Source of the DNA: Jackrogersella multiformis
Lineage: Eukaryota > Ascomycota > Sordariomycetes > Xylariales > Hypoxylaceae
Length of the DNA stretch: 64,000 bases
Direction: 5' to 3'
Assembly (NCBI GenBank): GCA_902806575.1
Contig: CADCXD010000008.1
Span: forward strand, 372,001-436,000
The position numbers and the translations under genes are program-made. A model generated the notes under the pieces. The model worked only from the letters and a program-made list of their open reading frames with translations, was not told where the DNA came from and made no database searches. Shown one piece after another: positions 24,708-34,463 of the stretch; position 1 is the first letter of the stretch; each line of letters starts with the position of its first letter.

Positions 24708-25808
24708 TTAATATCCAAACTCTCCGGTCCTTGGGTGGCCCATATAAACAAGCTCCGCGGCCTCATCTGATCCACGCGAGCGAGTTTTTCTTTCCTGTTT
24801 CGAGCGAGAGTTCTGTTGATAGAAATCGCTAATGGACGCATAATACGGCTTGCCTCCCGGTAACGTGGGATCACGATTCGGATCCAACGGCTTATACATC
24901 TGGATGACCGAACCATGCCACCCCTTATTAAGGCAGCGCATGTATAAAAACTCCACCTCTAAGCCATCTGTAGCCCTAGAAACCAGGAACTTCATAAACG
25001 GGTTAGATTTCTGCTCTTCGAGCGTGTTTTTCACGGCATCAACGCTTTTAGCCCTGAACACTGCACAGAAGTTTGGCCCAGGTAGTGTACTTTCTTCCCA
25101 CGATACTCGCTTGTCTACAGTATAACCAGTGAGGGCGTATTCGAAGCTGGCCCTGCTATGAACTATATGGAACCAGAACTGGCACCAAGCATCGCCCCAG
25201 AGTCTCCTGTTTGTTCTGGGGGTAGATTTATCCTTAATGGGGCGAGTGTCGTAGATGTTTTTATGATCATCTTGGGGAATAGGAATAGAGTTCCGGTCGT
25301 AATCCTGGGGGAATTTGAAGGTCATTATGACCAATGGGTGCCCTTCGTTTTCAGGAGTGTTGAAGGCCATGTCTGTGCGATTAAAATCGTAAAGAACAGG
25401 CTGGGACGATATGGAGACAAGATTATCCCATGCAATTAGCAGTGTTCTATATTCCGCACTGGTTTGGAATGCGTGAAATTCTTCCTGGGTATTCCAGTCT
25501 ACAGTAGTCAGAAGTAAGGTCGCTGTTTGGGACGACAAATGCTTTACACGTACCAATGACCAGCTTAACCTTTGAAGAATCGTGAATAACTCCCCAACTA
25601 ATGGCGCCAGTATGTTCAGATTCCACATACATTTTAATAGTTTCGGCCCACTGTAATAAGTGTCGTCAGCAGAGAAGAAGTCCCGAGTGATAGGCATCGG
25701 AATTTTACTGACGACACTGCCTAAGGTGGTTGTAGCATCTTCGAGGTTACCGGACTTAGCGTCGAAGGAGAGTGTTTTGATCTCGGTGAACGCATATGGC
25801 GATGCCAT
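24708..25808 (-). CDS. Probable dimeric alpha/beta-barrel (ABM/EthD-like) protein, function unknown
   Basis: Minus-strand gene, predicted 327 residues. I place exons at 25808-25713, 25650-25554 and 25498-24708. The second intron (25553-25499, GTACGT...CTGACTACTGTAG) is well supported: removing it joins GVIHDSSKVKLVI to DWNTQEEFHAFQTSAEYRTL, a strand-then-helix pattern like ABM-type alpha/beta-barrel repeats. The first intron boundary (donor GTCAGT) is less certain. ATG at 25808 gives MASPYAFTEIKTLSF; the frame is open upstream only from a TTG. The C-terminal half (WGDAWCQFWFHIVHSRASFEYALTGYTVDKRVSWEE) may be a second barrel repeat. No signal peptide. I do not recognise a specific enzyme; the fold is an inference from pattern. 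Confidence 0.55.
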   Translation of the reverse strand: MASPYAFTEIKTLSFDAKSGNLEDATTTLGSVVSKIPMPITRDFFSADDTYYSGPKLLKCMWNLNILAPLVGELFTILQRLSWSLVRVKHLSSQTATLLLTTVDWNTQEEFHAFQTSAEYRTLLIAWDNLVSISSQPVLYDFNRTDMAFNTPENEGHPLVIMTFKFPQDYDRNSIPIPQDDHKNIYDTRPIKDKSTPRTNRRLWGDAWCQFWFHIVHSRASFEYALTGYTVDKRVSWEESTLPGPNFCAVFRAKSVDAVKNTLEEQKSNPFMKFLVSRATDGLEVEFLYMRCLNKGWHGSVIQMYKPLDPNRDPTLPGGKPYYASISDFYQQNSRSKQERKTRSRGSDEAAELVYMGHPRTGEFGY

Positions 25809-26205
25809 GTCCAAACACAAAGAATCAGCTAGGTGCGATTCGGGGTTCGATTATTACCCTAGGTATTCAGCAGGTTGGAGACAGAATAATTTGCATATAC
25901 AGGTGCTCTTATATGTACTTCAAGTTTGAATAGAATCCTAACACTCTGGTCTTTGGGTACGGGTAACATTTAAAAGGTTCACTAGCATTTTTGAGACATT
26001 TAAATCTCTTTAAATACTTTTTTTTCAGTATCGGAAGCAGATGTTTGTTGGTGTTGGTGCTAGTGTTTGTGGGCAACATATTTTGCCACCAACAATTGTC
26101 CTACGTACGTACCCCTAACAAGCCTATGATATTATCGTGCCACCCTACACCATCATAGATAGTAAGATATCTGCCCCATTTCTGCTACTGCAGCCCACTG
26201 TAGAA
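25809..26205. other. Intergenic spacer
   Basis: About 400 bp between two minus-strand genes; upstream promoter of the barrel protein and 3' flank of the protease. A polypyrimidine/T-run lies near 26016-26030. No feature else. Confidence 0.5.
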
Positions 26206-27288
26206 CTATTGAGGTTCCGTAAGCCCGTACTCCTGGATTAAGGATTGACCATTCCCCAACGCGAGGAAATCCCATGCCTCTCGGCGACTAGTAGCCCAGC
26301 CGTCATGGAAAATCCAGTCTTCCTTGGAGAGGGCTACAGCGAACAATGTTATCGACTCTGGATTTCGACTACCAGCATCTTTCCTCTGAATACAAACTCC
26401 AAATTGGTAGAACTCTTCACGGCCGCCCAGATCTAAACGTCCAAGTTAGTAAAAAGTAATGCCGCAGTCATGGCATCAATCTACCACTTACTACGGGCAG
26501 ATGTGTTGGGTCCGCGGTGCATCAATTCGTGAAAAAATGTTCCCCCATTTGATGAATAATTGTCAAGCGAGTCGCCGTCTACCGGCTGCCAGTCGCTAAG
26601 AAAACGTCTATTCCCGGGCCGCACGCATAGAACGATGTATTCCCAATTCTCCACCTCTTCCGGCACCCCGAAGCTGTATCCGGCGATTCCATAGGGACCT
26701 TGAGTCACGCTACAATCTCCGAGTCTAGCTGCTTGATTTCCCACATATATGATGCTAGAACCTGTTGCTTTCAATCCTTTAACGAGATCTTGATTAACTT
26801 CTGAGCGTTGTTAACTTGTACTTGATGACGACTTACTGCGGACTTTTCCATCTCCTTGAGGATATACAAGATCTTCGTCATTACATATAATGTAAATTTT
26901 ATTAGTCCAACTCCGAACTTCTGCTATTGATCTTAGGTTTCCTAGATGTCTTGATTAGTCCAGGTTCGATGAGATAGGAAGTTTAGGAGGGGCGCTTACT
27001 TGTAACCTCCTCTAACGGAACCTTGCCTTTGCCGAAGAGAAGCGAGTACATGCCATAGATTCTAAAATGTTCCCAGGGATCGTTGGGATTAAGATTTTCA
27101 ACGGCACGCAGGGCACTATTTGCCATATCGATCGCCTCGTTTAGCATCTTTGCTGTAGCTTGATCGAATGTCAAGCCGGTACCTTGGGCTAGAACCTGGC
27201 AGGTGTCGTCCCATCTAATCTCTGCGAAGACAATGTGGGAATAGGTGACAGCCAGAATAATGCACATTACCCTGATTACGGCCGGCAT
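26206..27288 (-). CDS. Secreted zinc metalloprotease (HExxH, deuterolysin-like)
   Basis: Minus-strand gene reconstructed as four exons: 27288-27000, 26923-26837, 26800-26492 and 26432-26206, giving 303 residues. It begins with a signal peptide (MPAVIRVMCIILAVTYSHIVFA), so export is expected. The zinc-binding signature is FFHELMH with His216, Glu217 and His220; the third ligand is not certain. WTNKIYIICNDEDLVYP and the C-terminal NPESITLFAVAL resemble conserved parts of fungal M35-like (deuterolysin-type) proteases, which degrade extracellular proteins. The intron between exons 2 and 3 would be only 36 nt (GTAAGT...GTTAAC...CTCAG), unusually short, but reading through hits a stop. The ATG is preceded in frame only by a TTG. 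Alternative: a related HExxH family other than M35. Confidence 0.72.
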
Positions 27289-28247
27289 GGTGACCTCTAA
27301 GAACCTGGGTCGTCTGTTTGTCAAGATGAATAATATACTTGAAGATGAATGTCAAAAATGGCCAGACTAATAGTGAAGTAATATGTTGCCCGTTGGATGT
27401 AAAACTTCCTCTCAGCTTCAGAGCATGGGCAGTCACTTTAAATAAAGCCAAAATGTTAACCACCATCGAATTCTAATTTATAACGTGTCCAACTTCATAT
27501 CATCTACCTTGAAGGTACTCATGAAGAACTATCATCTTTGCCGCTAAAATCATGTCACCTTCAATCCTGCTAATCAAACCGGCTGGATTAGCAAATTCAG
27601 AATAGCAACAACGCTGGTTATTAGTGCATCTATTTCGCGTGTTATTAACCGTTTGGTTATTTAAAGGCTCCTGAGAGTTTATAAAGGATTTTGACTTCAT
27701 AGACTAACACAAGATTTCTTCTGCGGTGATATATATCGAATAACCTACCTAACTAGTACTTGCACCAACACTCAACGCTGTTAGTTGATAATCCATGTCA
27801 ACTATCAACTAACAACAGTAGCATATAAATTATCGTAAGCCGTAACGGTCCCCGTCTACGGATTCATTTAACATCTTTGCGGCACGGAATCAAGTATATG
27901 CCTACGCAAGTTCTATACACCTCATCGTACATCGCTTGATTTCAGCTGCGGAATAACCTTCAATGACATATAATAGCTCGCAACATAAGATATACCAAAC
28001 AGTTACTTATGCATGGTCATATTGATAATTGTTGCCTCTCAGATTGCCCTTAATATGTTTCAGGAATAAAATGACGATGATTTGGTCATAAGGAAGAGCG
28101 AGTTTGACACCATAATGTCAAGTATTTTATTTTTAACCCCCGGGAACACATGAATAAATACTGCTGTGTATTCACCTACATATGTAAAATAATGCTTTGA
28201 CTCTAGACAGCCAAATTTTGCCGTTTTCTACATATATATTCTCGAAT
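27289..28247. other. Intergenic spacer between divergent secreted-protein genes
   Basis: About 960 bp holding both promoters. It contains a short inverted repeat at 27781-27812 (listed separately). No gene seen; the minus-strand open frames here lack domain similarity. Confidence 0.5.
27781..27812. repeat. Short inverted repeat (hairpin-capable)
   Basis: TTAGTTGATA at 27781-27790 is matched by its reverse complement TATCAACTAA at 27803-27812 with a 12-nt loop. The flanking CTG and ACAACAG partly extend the symmetry. It lies between the divergent protease and Ser-rich genes, so it could be a regulatory palindrome or a small repeat end. Confidence 0.5.
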
Positions 28248-30255
28248 ATGGCTCAATACGTTCTTTATTACACTCTTAACCTCGTCTTGCTGGTTGCTGT
28301 GGTTAATACAGCCAATGTGCCGAATTTGCGTGACATCCGAGCTAGCAGAAGACTTGAACCATGGACCAACTCGTCCTCAAGTACTTCAGGCAATAGGCTT
28401 CCGCAGAATAGCACAGCATTGTCAGCAATTAGCACTCTTTCCACGAGTACCTTGTCACTGAGCAACTCCCTTGGGAGCAGTTCAGCATCAGATCAGTCGA
28501 CAACATTATCAAGCGAGCCGCCACTCGGGAGCACGATCACTTCATCTCCCTCCATCTGATCAACTGTTCAGCCAAGCCAGACGTCCGAAGTCTTAGCCGC
28601 AGTGACTGAAGCCAGCGAAGCTATTTACATATATCAGCAGATTCCCACGTCAAGCAACGCTAAATCGTCTCAAGACAAGGTGAACCACGCGCTTGGCCGT
28701 AAGTTCTACCCCCTTTTCTTCTTGTCCATTCGAATCTAACAGCAGTATAGTCTCTAGTAGTGTAGGCGGGGGTGTTCCCGGGTTCAGTGCATTGACTGAT
28801 GGACTTCAGTCGTTAAGCAAAGTAGCTGCATCCGCGGTCAGCAAACCTGGCGCGGCTACGGCGTCAGCTCTTGGGAATGCTCTGGATAAAGTAAACCAAC
28901 AAGCACAGAACATCCTAAAGGGAGGTAATAAAGGAGGCGGAAATAAAGGAGGTGGTAATAATGGCAACGATGGCAAAGCATCAGCCACGGCTGATAAACA
29001 GTCAACGAAAAAGACAGACCGCTCAACATCATCGAAAAAGTCGTCAACTACATTTACCAGGTCTTCAAGCACCTCAACTATTGCCACAACATCAAGACAA
29101 AGCTCCACGTTATCATCCACTTCCTCCACATCGTCAAGCAGCAGCAGAATAGCTACCGCAACCGAGGCTGACATTATCGATGCTATACCTAGCCCAACAT
29201 TAGCACGGACTTCAAGTCCAAACACATGGGATGCTTCTCTCATATCCGCTCTTGAGGAAGCTTGTGGCCCTAGTGCAGCCTCTTGCGGCAGAACTGTTTC
29301 CAAAAGTTCGTCTACTACTAGGTCGTCAAAGTCGGATACCCCAACATCAACATCAAAGAGTTCCAGCTCTACTACTTCAGACTCTTCGCTCTCGCCGACA
29401 ACTGCGAAAAAAAGTTCGAGCGCGAGTTTTAGAACCGCAAGCAGCAGCAGTACTACAAGCAGCAGCAGTACTATAAACAGCAGCAGCAGTTCCACAGATG
29501 CTACGTCTTCGACAAAACCAAGCAGTGCATCGCAAACGGAGACGCAATCCACGAAGCCGACGGCCAGCTCAGCACCCACACCATCCCCACCTCCGCCAAA
29601 GCCGGAACCCACGGAGTCACAGCTCTCCTGCAACGGCCTCGGCAAAAACATATACGCGAACCGCGACACGCTCATGACGATCGTCGACGAGTTCTGCAGC
29701 GACGCCGCGAAACAGGGTGGTCTAGACAAGAACTCCGCGTCCATCTACCGGCACTATCTAGACGGGACAATGGCCATGACGGACGTATCGATCGACTACC
29801 CGCCGGGTCACGAATTCCCCGGTGGCGACACGTGCTCCTCGAGCCTGAAGCGCATCGTGGATGGGTGCGACACCAACAACGGGCGGTTCAAGGGCGGCGG
29901 CAACATCGCGGACGGCGACGTGACGTACCGCGTCTCGCCCCGGGCGCACCGCCAGCCCGCCAGCAAGGGCGTCAACGCGCACTGCGGGTCATGGTACAAG
30001 GCCGTGAAGCAGAACACCCAGGTCTGGGGGCAGGGGTGGGCGACCGACGACTACGGCAGGGCTCTCCGGGACAGGGTCAAGGATCACTGCGCCGCGTGGG
30101 ATTACACGTGGCATTTCGAGTACGGCCTCGGCGACGACGGAAGGGAATGGACGGCGAGTTTCGATGGCGGCATTTGGCAGCGGCAATGCATCGGAGGTGC
30201 GGTTGGGTCTTTGGCCGGGATTAACGGCTTCGGCGGGTGTGAGGGGTCGGGGTGA
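28248..30255 (+). pseudogene. Ser/Thr-rich secreted protein gene with conserved Cys-rich C-terminal domain, interrupted by in-frame TGA
   Basis: Two exons, 28248-28698 and 28751-30255, would encode about 651 codons. It opens with a signal peptide (MAQYVLYYTLNLVLLVAVVNTA), then a long Ser/Thr-rich region, a short Gly-Asn repeat (KGGGNKGGGNNGND), more Ser runs, a Pro-rich linker, and a folded C-terminal domain from about 29626 with paired Cys (SCNGLG, DEFCSD, GDTCSS, DGCDTNN, NAHCGSW, DHCAAW, RQCIGG). Related C-terminal domains occur in fungal secreted and cell-surface proteins; function unknown. Codon 104 is TGA (28557-28559) while frame continues in the same style after it; I found no phase-matched intron to skip it, and the downstream half has no ATG at its head. 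It is therefore probably a recent pseudogene, unless readthrough or a sequence error is involved. Confidence 0.65.
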
Positions 30256-32379
30256 GGAGTTTTGGATCGCGTGGAAAAGGAAGTGTTATAAAATATAAAT
30301 CGAATAAAATAAGTGATTAAAATTGCGAGTGCTGTTATTTGGACAACCCCCTTTTACTCAAAAGGGGGTGGCTTAGTATGTGTGGCTGATGAGGCTGATA
30401 CAGTACAGTCCTTTTGCAATTAAATTGAAGACTTGGTTAAGCTTGATTGCTGGATTGATGTACCTACTTCCACTCGGACGTTGGACGGTAGGTAACGGTT
30501 TCTAAGATTATTACCTACCTAGGTAGGTATCTTTAGAATGATATTGTGGCTCATGGTAGAACTGCGTGAAGGCAACAGGCAACTAGGTGACTCTGAAGCA
30601 CCGGGATGCGCATTACCCCTTCCTAGAGTTGCGAAATCAGGATACCGTAAAAACCACTCGATAGCGACACCGGGCATGCGAAATCGGATATCCGCTTCGA
30701 TATGTGGCAAGGCGGCGCTGGCGTACAAAAGCCCCTGAGTCCATTTTCGGCACAGGTCTGATTCAGCAGAGAGATACCTAGGCGAGTGCCCACAGGTATC
30801 ATAGTTGTACAGGTGCTTTTGACACACCAACACGTTGCTCGCCAGCCCCCTTCGTAAAGTTGTGCTAGCCTTATATGCCTCTGAAGAAAAACCCCCGGTC
30901 TTGATAGGCCGTCCTCGACAAAACTTGTCGTGCATAATACATGATGACTGCCCCGGTCCGTCGGGAAAGTTAGTAAGCTGGTACGTCCGCCTTTATTGGC
31001 AAGCGTTCAGATGGCAATACTTTCGAAAATAAGTAGTAAGTACCTAGTAGATAATGCGAATTGACTAGAAAAGGACACTTATGAATCTCTCTCAAATAGC
31101 TCTATAGAGCAAGCTTGGTAGATAACGAAGAAAGAACAGTTGAAAAGTTGATTGCTATAATCTACCTATATATCCTGGATCTTTGAGCAGTTTTCGAATA
31201 TGCCAGGACGTGTTATAGACAGTTTATAAAGCCGAAATATGGTAGAAGATGTCGTTACGGTCCTTTAGGCTATGAACAAGATAGGCTTGCTACAAATGTT
31301 CTTTAACGCGATACCTAGGTAGATTTAAGCCTAGAAAAGCTTCCATCTGCTAACCATACCTATATGAAATGAATCCCGAGTCAGGATTCAGTGCGAGACG
31401 ATAGTACAAGCTCCCACCTGGGCTTTACTTGTAAATACTCCATGATAACATCCCACTGAGTTCTAGCTCGGAAATGATGGGGGTAGATATTTGGTTCATA
31501 TTGCTTAACAATACTCATAAGTGATCTAACCAAATGCTTTACGACTTGATTAATCGGTAGGGCTCTGTTAAGTCCTTCGAAGGCTGGTTCAGGTACGTTG
31601 GTCTGATAGCCGTCCTTTGTTGCAATCTAATGCGATAGGAACTATCAGTGGCATCATTCGATACGAGAGTGCCCAAAAACATCAAGTCAATGGCCTCAAT
31701 AAGTGTCAATATACTAAGTAGCTATAATGGGAAATGACATCTCTGAATTCTGCTCTTGGTAAGGGGAAGACAGACAACATAACAAGTTCGGTTATGTTAA
31801 TATCTACCTTTGCTATCAGTCGTTGATGCATGATCTACGATGTTCCTGTGATAGCGTTCTGGGACTGTCGAGTGGTTACCTAGGTACCTAATTAGACTCT
31901 GATATTCACACACACACATATATAGGTCTAATAGGACGAAGTTTGCTCACGTGAATCTATTTCAGGAGAGGGGCCGTATGCCCTTTCAATCTCCTTCAAG
32001 TCGCTGGATTTTTCTCCATCGACACAATCGGCATATGAGTCGGAGGCTGTGTCGAAGCCAGCATCAAGGTCCTCATCGTCAATTGCCAAAGACTCGATGA
32101 ATAGATGATACTCATCTAATCGCTGGAACATACGGCTATCCAAAGCTTTGAAAATGTTATGAAGTAAGCAATATGACTAAGCAGTCATAAAAGGGGGACT
32201 AGTACCAACTTGTCGAAACCGGTGATGTAGTTTTAAGCCTCCCTGAATAATGATCTGCCTAAATATGGTTATTCACCTGGGCATTAAACCCAACAACGAA
32301 ATATATGTAAAGAGTAATAGTCTGATACTGGTTTGTATTGGGGGCATCAAGTTTCACTTCTACGAATCTACTTGTCGTC
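30256..32379. other. 2.1-kb intergenic region
   Basis: No convincing gene. It holds the 3' hairpin at 30346-30369, a TACCTACCTAGGTAGGTA palindrome at about 30512-30529, CTAGGTA motifs near 31312 and 31880, and a CA run at 31911-31918. A small acidic minus-strand frame (32131-31928) has exon-like composition and an AG preceding it, but no partner exon or domain, so I do not call it. Confidence 0.45.
30346..30369. terminator. Perfect 10-bp hairpin downstream of the Ser-rich gene
   Basis: ACCCCCTTTT, loop ACTC, AAAAGGGGGT: a perfect stem of ten pairs with a four-base loop, 91 bp after the stop codon. It would sit in or near the 3'UTR. A structural 3'-end element is possible; fungi do not use intrinsic terminators, so the label is by position only. 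Confidence 0.35.
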
Positions 32380-33145
32380 TATCTAGAAGAACTACATCAT
32401 ACCCGCATCCGCAAAGCACGCATAGAACATGGCATATGGCGTGTACAAAAGCGCAGCCAGCGAGCTGAAGCTCGGGGTTTACATCTACTGGGCAGGTGAT
32501 TACTACGAATGATGCAAACCTGCCTCCGCATCAGGACTACGTGGCCTACTGTGATTTCTCGACCTGTTCGACTGAACACCCAAATAATACTGTTCGCACA
32601 AGTTCGTCAACTGCCAAATAGCAGGGGAGTGTCTTCATAAGCCACCCCGCCGACAACCGGGAGCGATAAGGCACACTTCCCGCAAGACGAATCACTGCCG
32701 GGGGAGCGCTTCGAAGCTCGGCAGACACCCGACGGGCGTCTATACGCCGGACCCGGCAAAGTCGTTTCCGCTGTGAGCCGCGGGTACCAGGTCGTTACTA
32801 ACGATCGGGATTTGACCTAGTTCAGGTACCTGGATACCAAGCGATGTGCCTTTGGCGTGGTTCGATGAATTAGGTGGTGTTCAGGCGTGGATGTTGAAGA
32901 TCATCCCCAAGACGGCTACTGTTGATAGCGATTTCATTTGTGTGAAGTATCATAAGGACTAGGCGAATGATAATTATTATTCGAGCGAAAGACTCGGGGC
33001 GACATTTAAGAAGCGGTAGACGGGCAATGTTGTTATGTATACGGATAGCCCGGAGGTGAAGGCGTTCGAGGCTGATAGGAACGCCGGAAAAAAAAGGGCG
33101 TCGAACGTATGGGAGTGGTGCTCAAGAAAGGGGGGTTCCGGTTAA
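32380..33145 (+). pseudogene. Decayed protein-coding gene of unknown family
   Basis: A GC-richer island with protein-like stretches in shifting frames. From about 32671 one frame reads AHFPQDESLPGERFEARQ, then LYAGPGKVVSAVSRGYQVV, up to a TAG at 32818-32820. From 32822 a second frame reads SDVPLAWFDELGGVQAW, then VDSDFICVKYHKD, and continues to TAA at 33143 through TAG codons at 32960 and 33017, ending DRNAGKKRASNVWEW. Upstream, GVYIYWAGDYYE near 32440-32510 may belong too. The regular composition, aligned stops and one or more frame changes suggest a dead gene of about 250 or more codons. I do not recognise the family. Confidence 0.4.
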
Positions 33146-34232
33146 AAATCTGCGGGTGTAGGTTGTTGCGTATTTGATGATAGTTGATCAAATTGATTCA
33201 CTGCTATGTGTTCTTCGTCTTGCTTTAATATTACGCTTGGTGCTGTTGTCAATTGCTCGGTGGAGATGCATGTGATGTTGGTCTAACATTTTAGCAAATG
33301 CCATATTTCTGACACCGATTATCGAATGTTTGATCTCGGAATTGTCTCGATCTCTAATGTGACGGAAGTATGGTTGTCCTTGTGGCATATGCTTTGCATA
33401 TGAATGGTATTGTGAGATTGTAAGAGAACCACTGCACGCCTATGTAGAACATCTTACTGTACACATGTAATACATCGCCCACCGTTAATACACAACATAT
33501 GTTGATATACCTACAAATGGATCCTGCGGAGTCGGCGAGTTTTGCTTCTAGGTTGGCTTGGCAAGCCTCTTAATTTCGATCTCGAAGGGGTTCATTAGGT
33601 ACCGAAGAAGAATACCGGATGACCCGTATGAACGGACGATCTTGGCAGCGGCTGACGCGCCACGTCAAAATCGATTTCCGAACTTGATATCAAGATGGTA
33701 CGGCGAATATGCAAGAAATAGTGAATGAGCGGATAAGCAGGAGATATTGGCTCGCTAGACGGCATGGCCTGATCGTTGGTAATACCGTAGGTAGGTAGTT
33801 TGACCAACCGGCCGGAGAAATGAGAGATGAAAAGGGTTGAAGGAAGCGTTGAAACTTACATTTGCATATTCCATGATGGCTTTATGATGATTACGTTGTC
33901 TTACATACCTATCCTAGGGGTAGTGTAATTGGATTTCTTTTTCTACCTGTGCTGCGACTCCGGTGAACCCTACCGAGATTTGTGAAATATTAGACTTAGC
34001 TGTTATGGCATGGATTGATTTATGAATCTGTGGTTTAAATGTTGGCGTGCTATTTTAAGATATCTATGTTGCTGAATGTAGAAACTCCGTAAATAGGTAT
34101 GCATGCTAACTTGGGAATGTAAGTATTGAAAGGGAGTCCTGGAGGATGTTGGTTTGAAATGTATTATATCGTCTAAATTGGTAATTTGTTTCGACTAGAT
34201 ATGACTACTGTATATATTAGTAGGCTGGTAGG
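33146..34232. other. Intergenic region left of the MITE
   Basis: About 1.1 kb with no recognised gene or RNA. TAGGTAGGTAG occurs near 33786-33797. Confidence 0.45.
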
Positions 34233-34463
34233 CAGAACAGCGTCACTGGAAGCCGCGCACTTAATTATCTGTAGTGTTTTAATTTAAAAAAAAACTCAAC
34301 CAATTCTTAAATATATAAATTCAAACTTGAATGGCGTATTAATTTGACGTTGAATCTTATAATAGTAATTTTTAAACCCTTTTTCTCGCTCATTTGTGTG
34401 GTAAAAATGCATTTTTAACATAATCCCTTGTTAAACTGCGCGGCTTCCAGTGACGCCGTTCTG
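34233..34463. mobile_element. MITE, 231 bp, with 27-bp terminal inverted repeats
   Basis: The left end (34233-34259) begins CAGAACAGCGTCACTGGAAG and continues CCGCGCA. The right end (34437-34463) is its reverse complement with one mismatch in 27 (A/G at position 8). The interior is AT-rich with no coding capacity. Both ends are flanked by GTAGG (34228-34232 and 34464-34468), a 5-bp target duplication. If the element is taken to end at 34460, the flanks become an 8-bp direct repeat CTGGTAGG, which would suit a hAT-type insertion, and CAG termini also occur in hAT elements. Superfamily is therefore open. No transposase is present, so it is non-autonomous. Near-identical ends suggest it is fairly recent and escaped strong RIP. 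Confidence 0.85.

Noticed and set aside
21646..26206. Biosynthetic gene cluster around the FAD oxidases
   Set aside because: No backbone synthase (PKS, NRPS, terpene or DMAT), transporter or cluster regulator lies nearby.
28806..29744. Long minus-strand open frame (312 codons) opposite the Ser-rich gene
   Set aside because: Shadow of the Ser/Thr-rich plus-strand coding sequence; Leu/Val-rich complement with no domain.
30519..30935. Minus-strand 138-codon frame in the intergenic region
   Set aside because: No recognised domain, no splice context, overlaps plus-strand frames of equal weakness and a CCTAGGTA palindrome at its end.
31928..32131. Acidic minus-strand frame that could be a terminal exon
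   Set aside because: Exon-like composition, but no upstream partner exon or homologous domain could be found.
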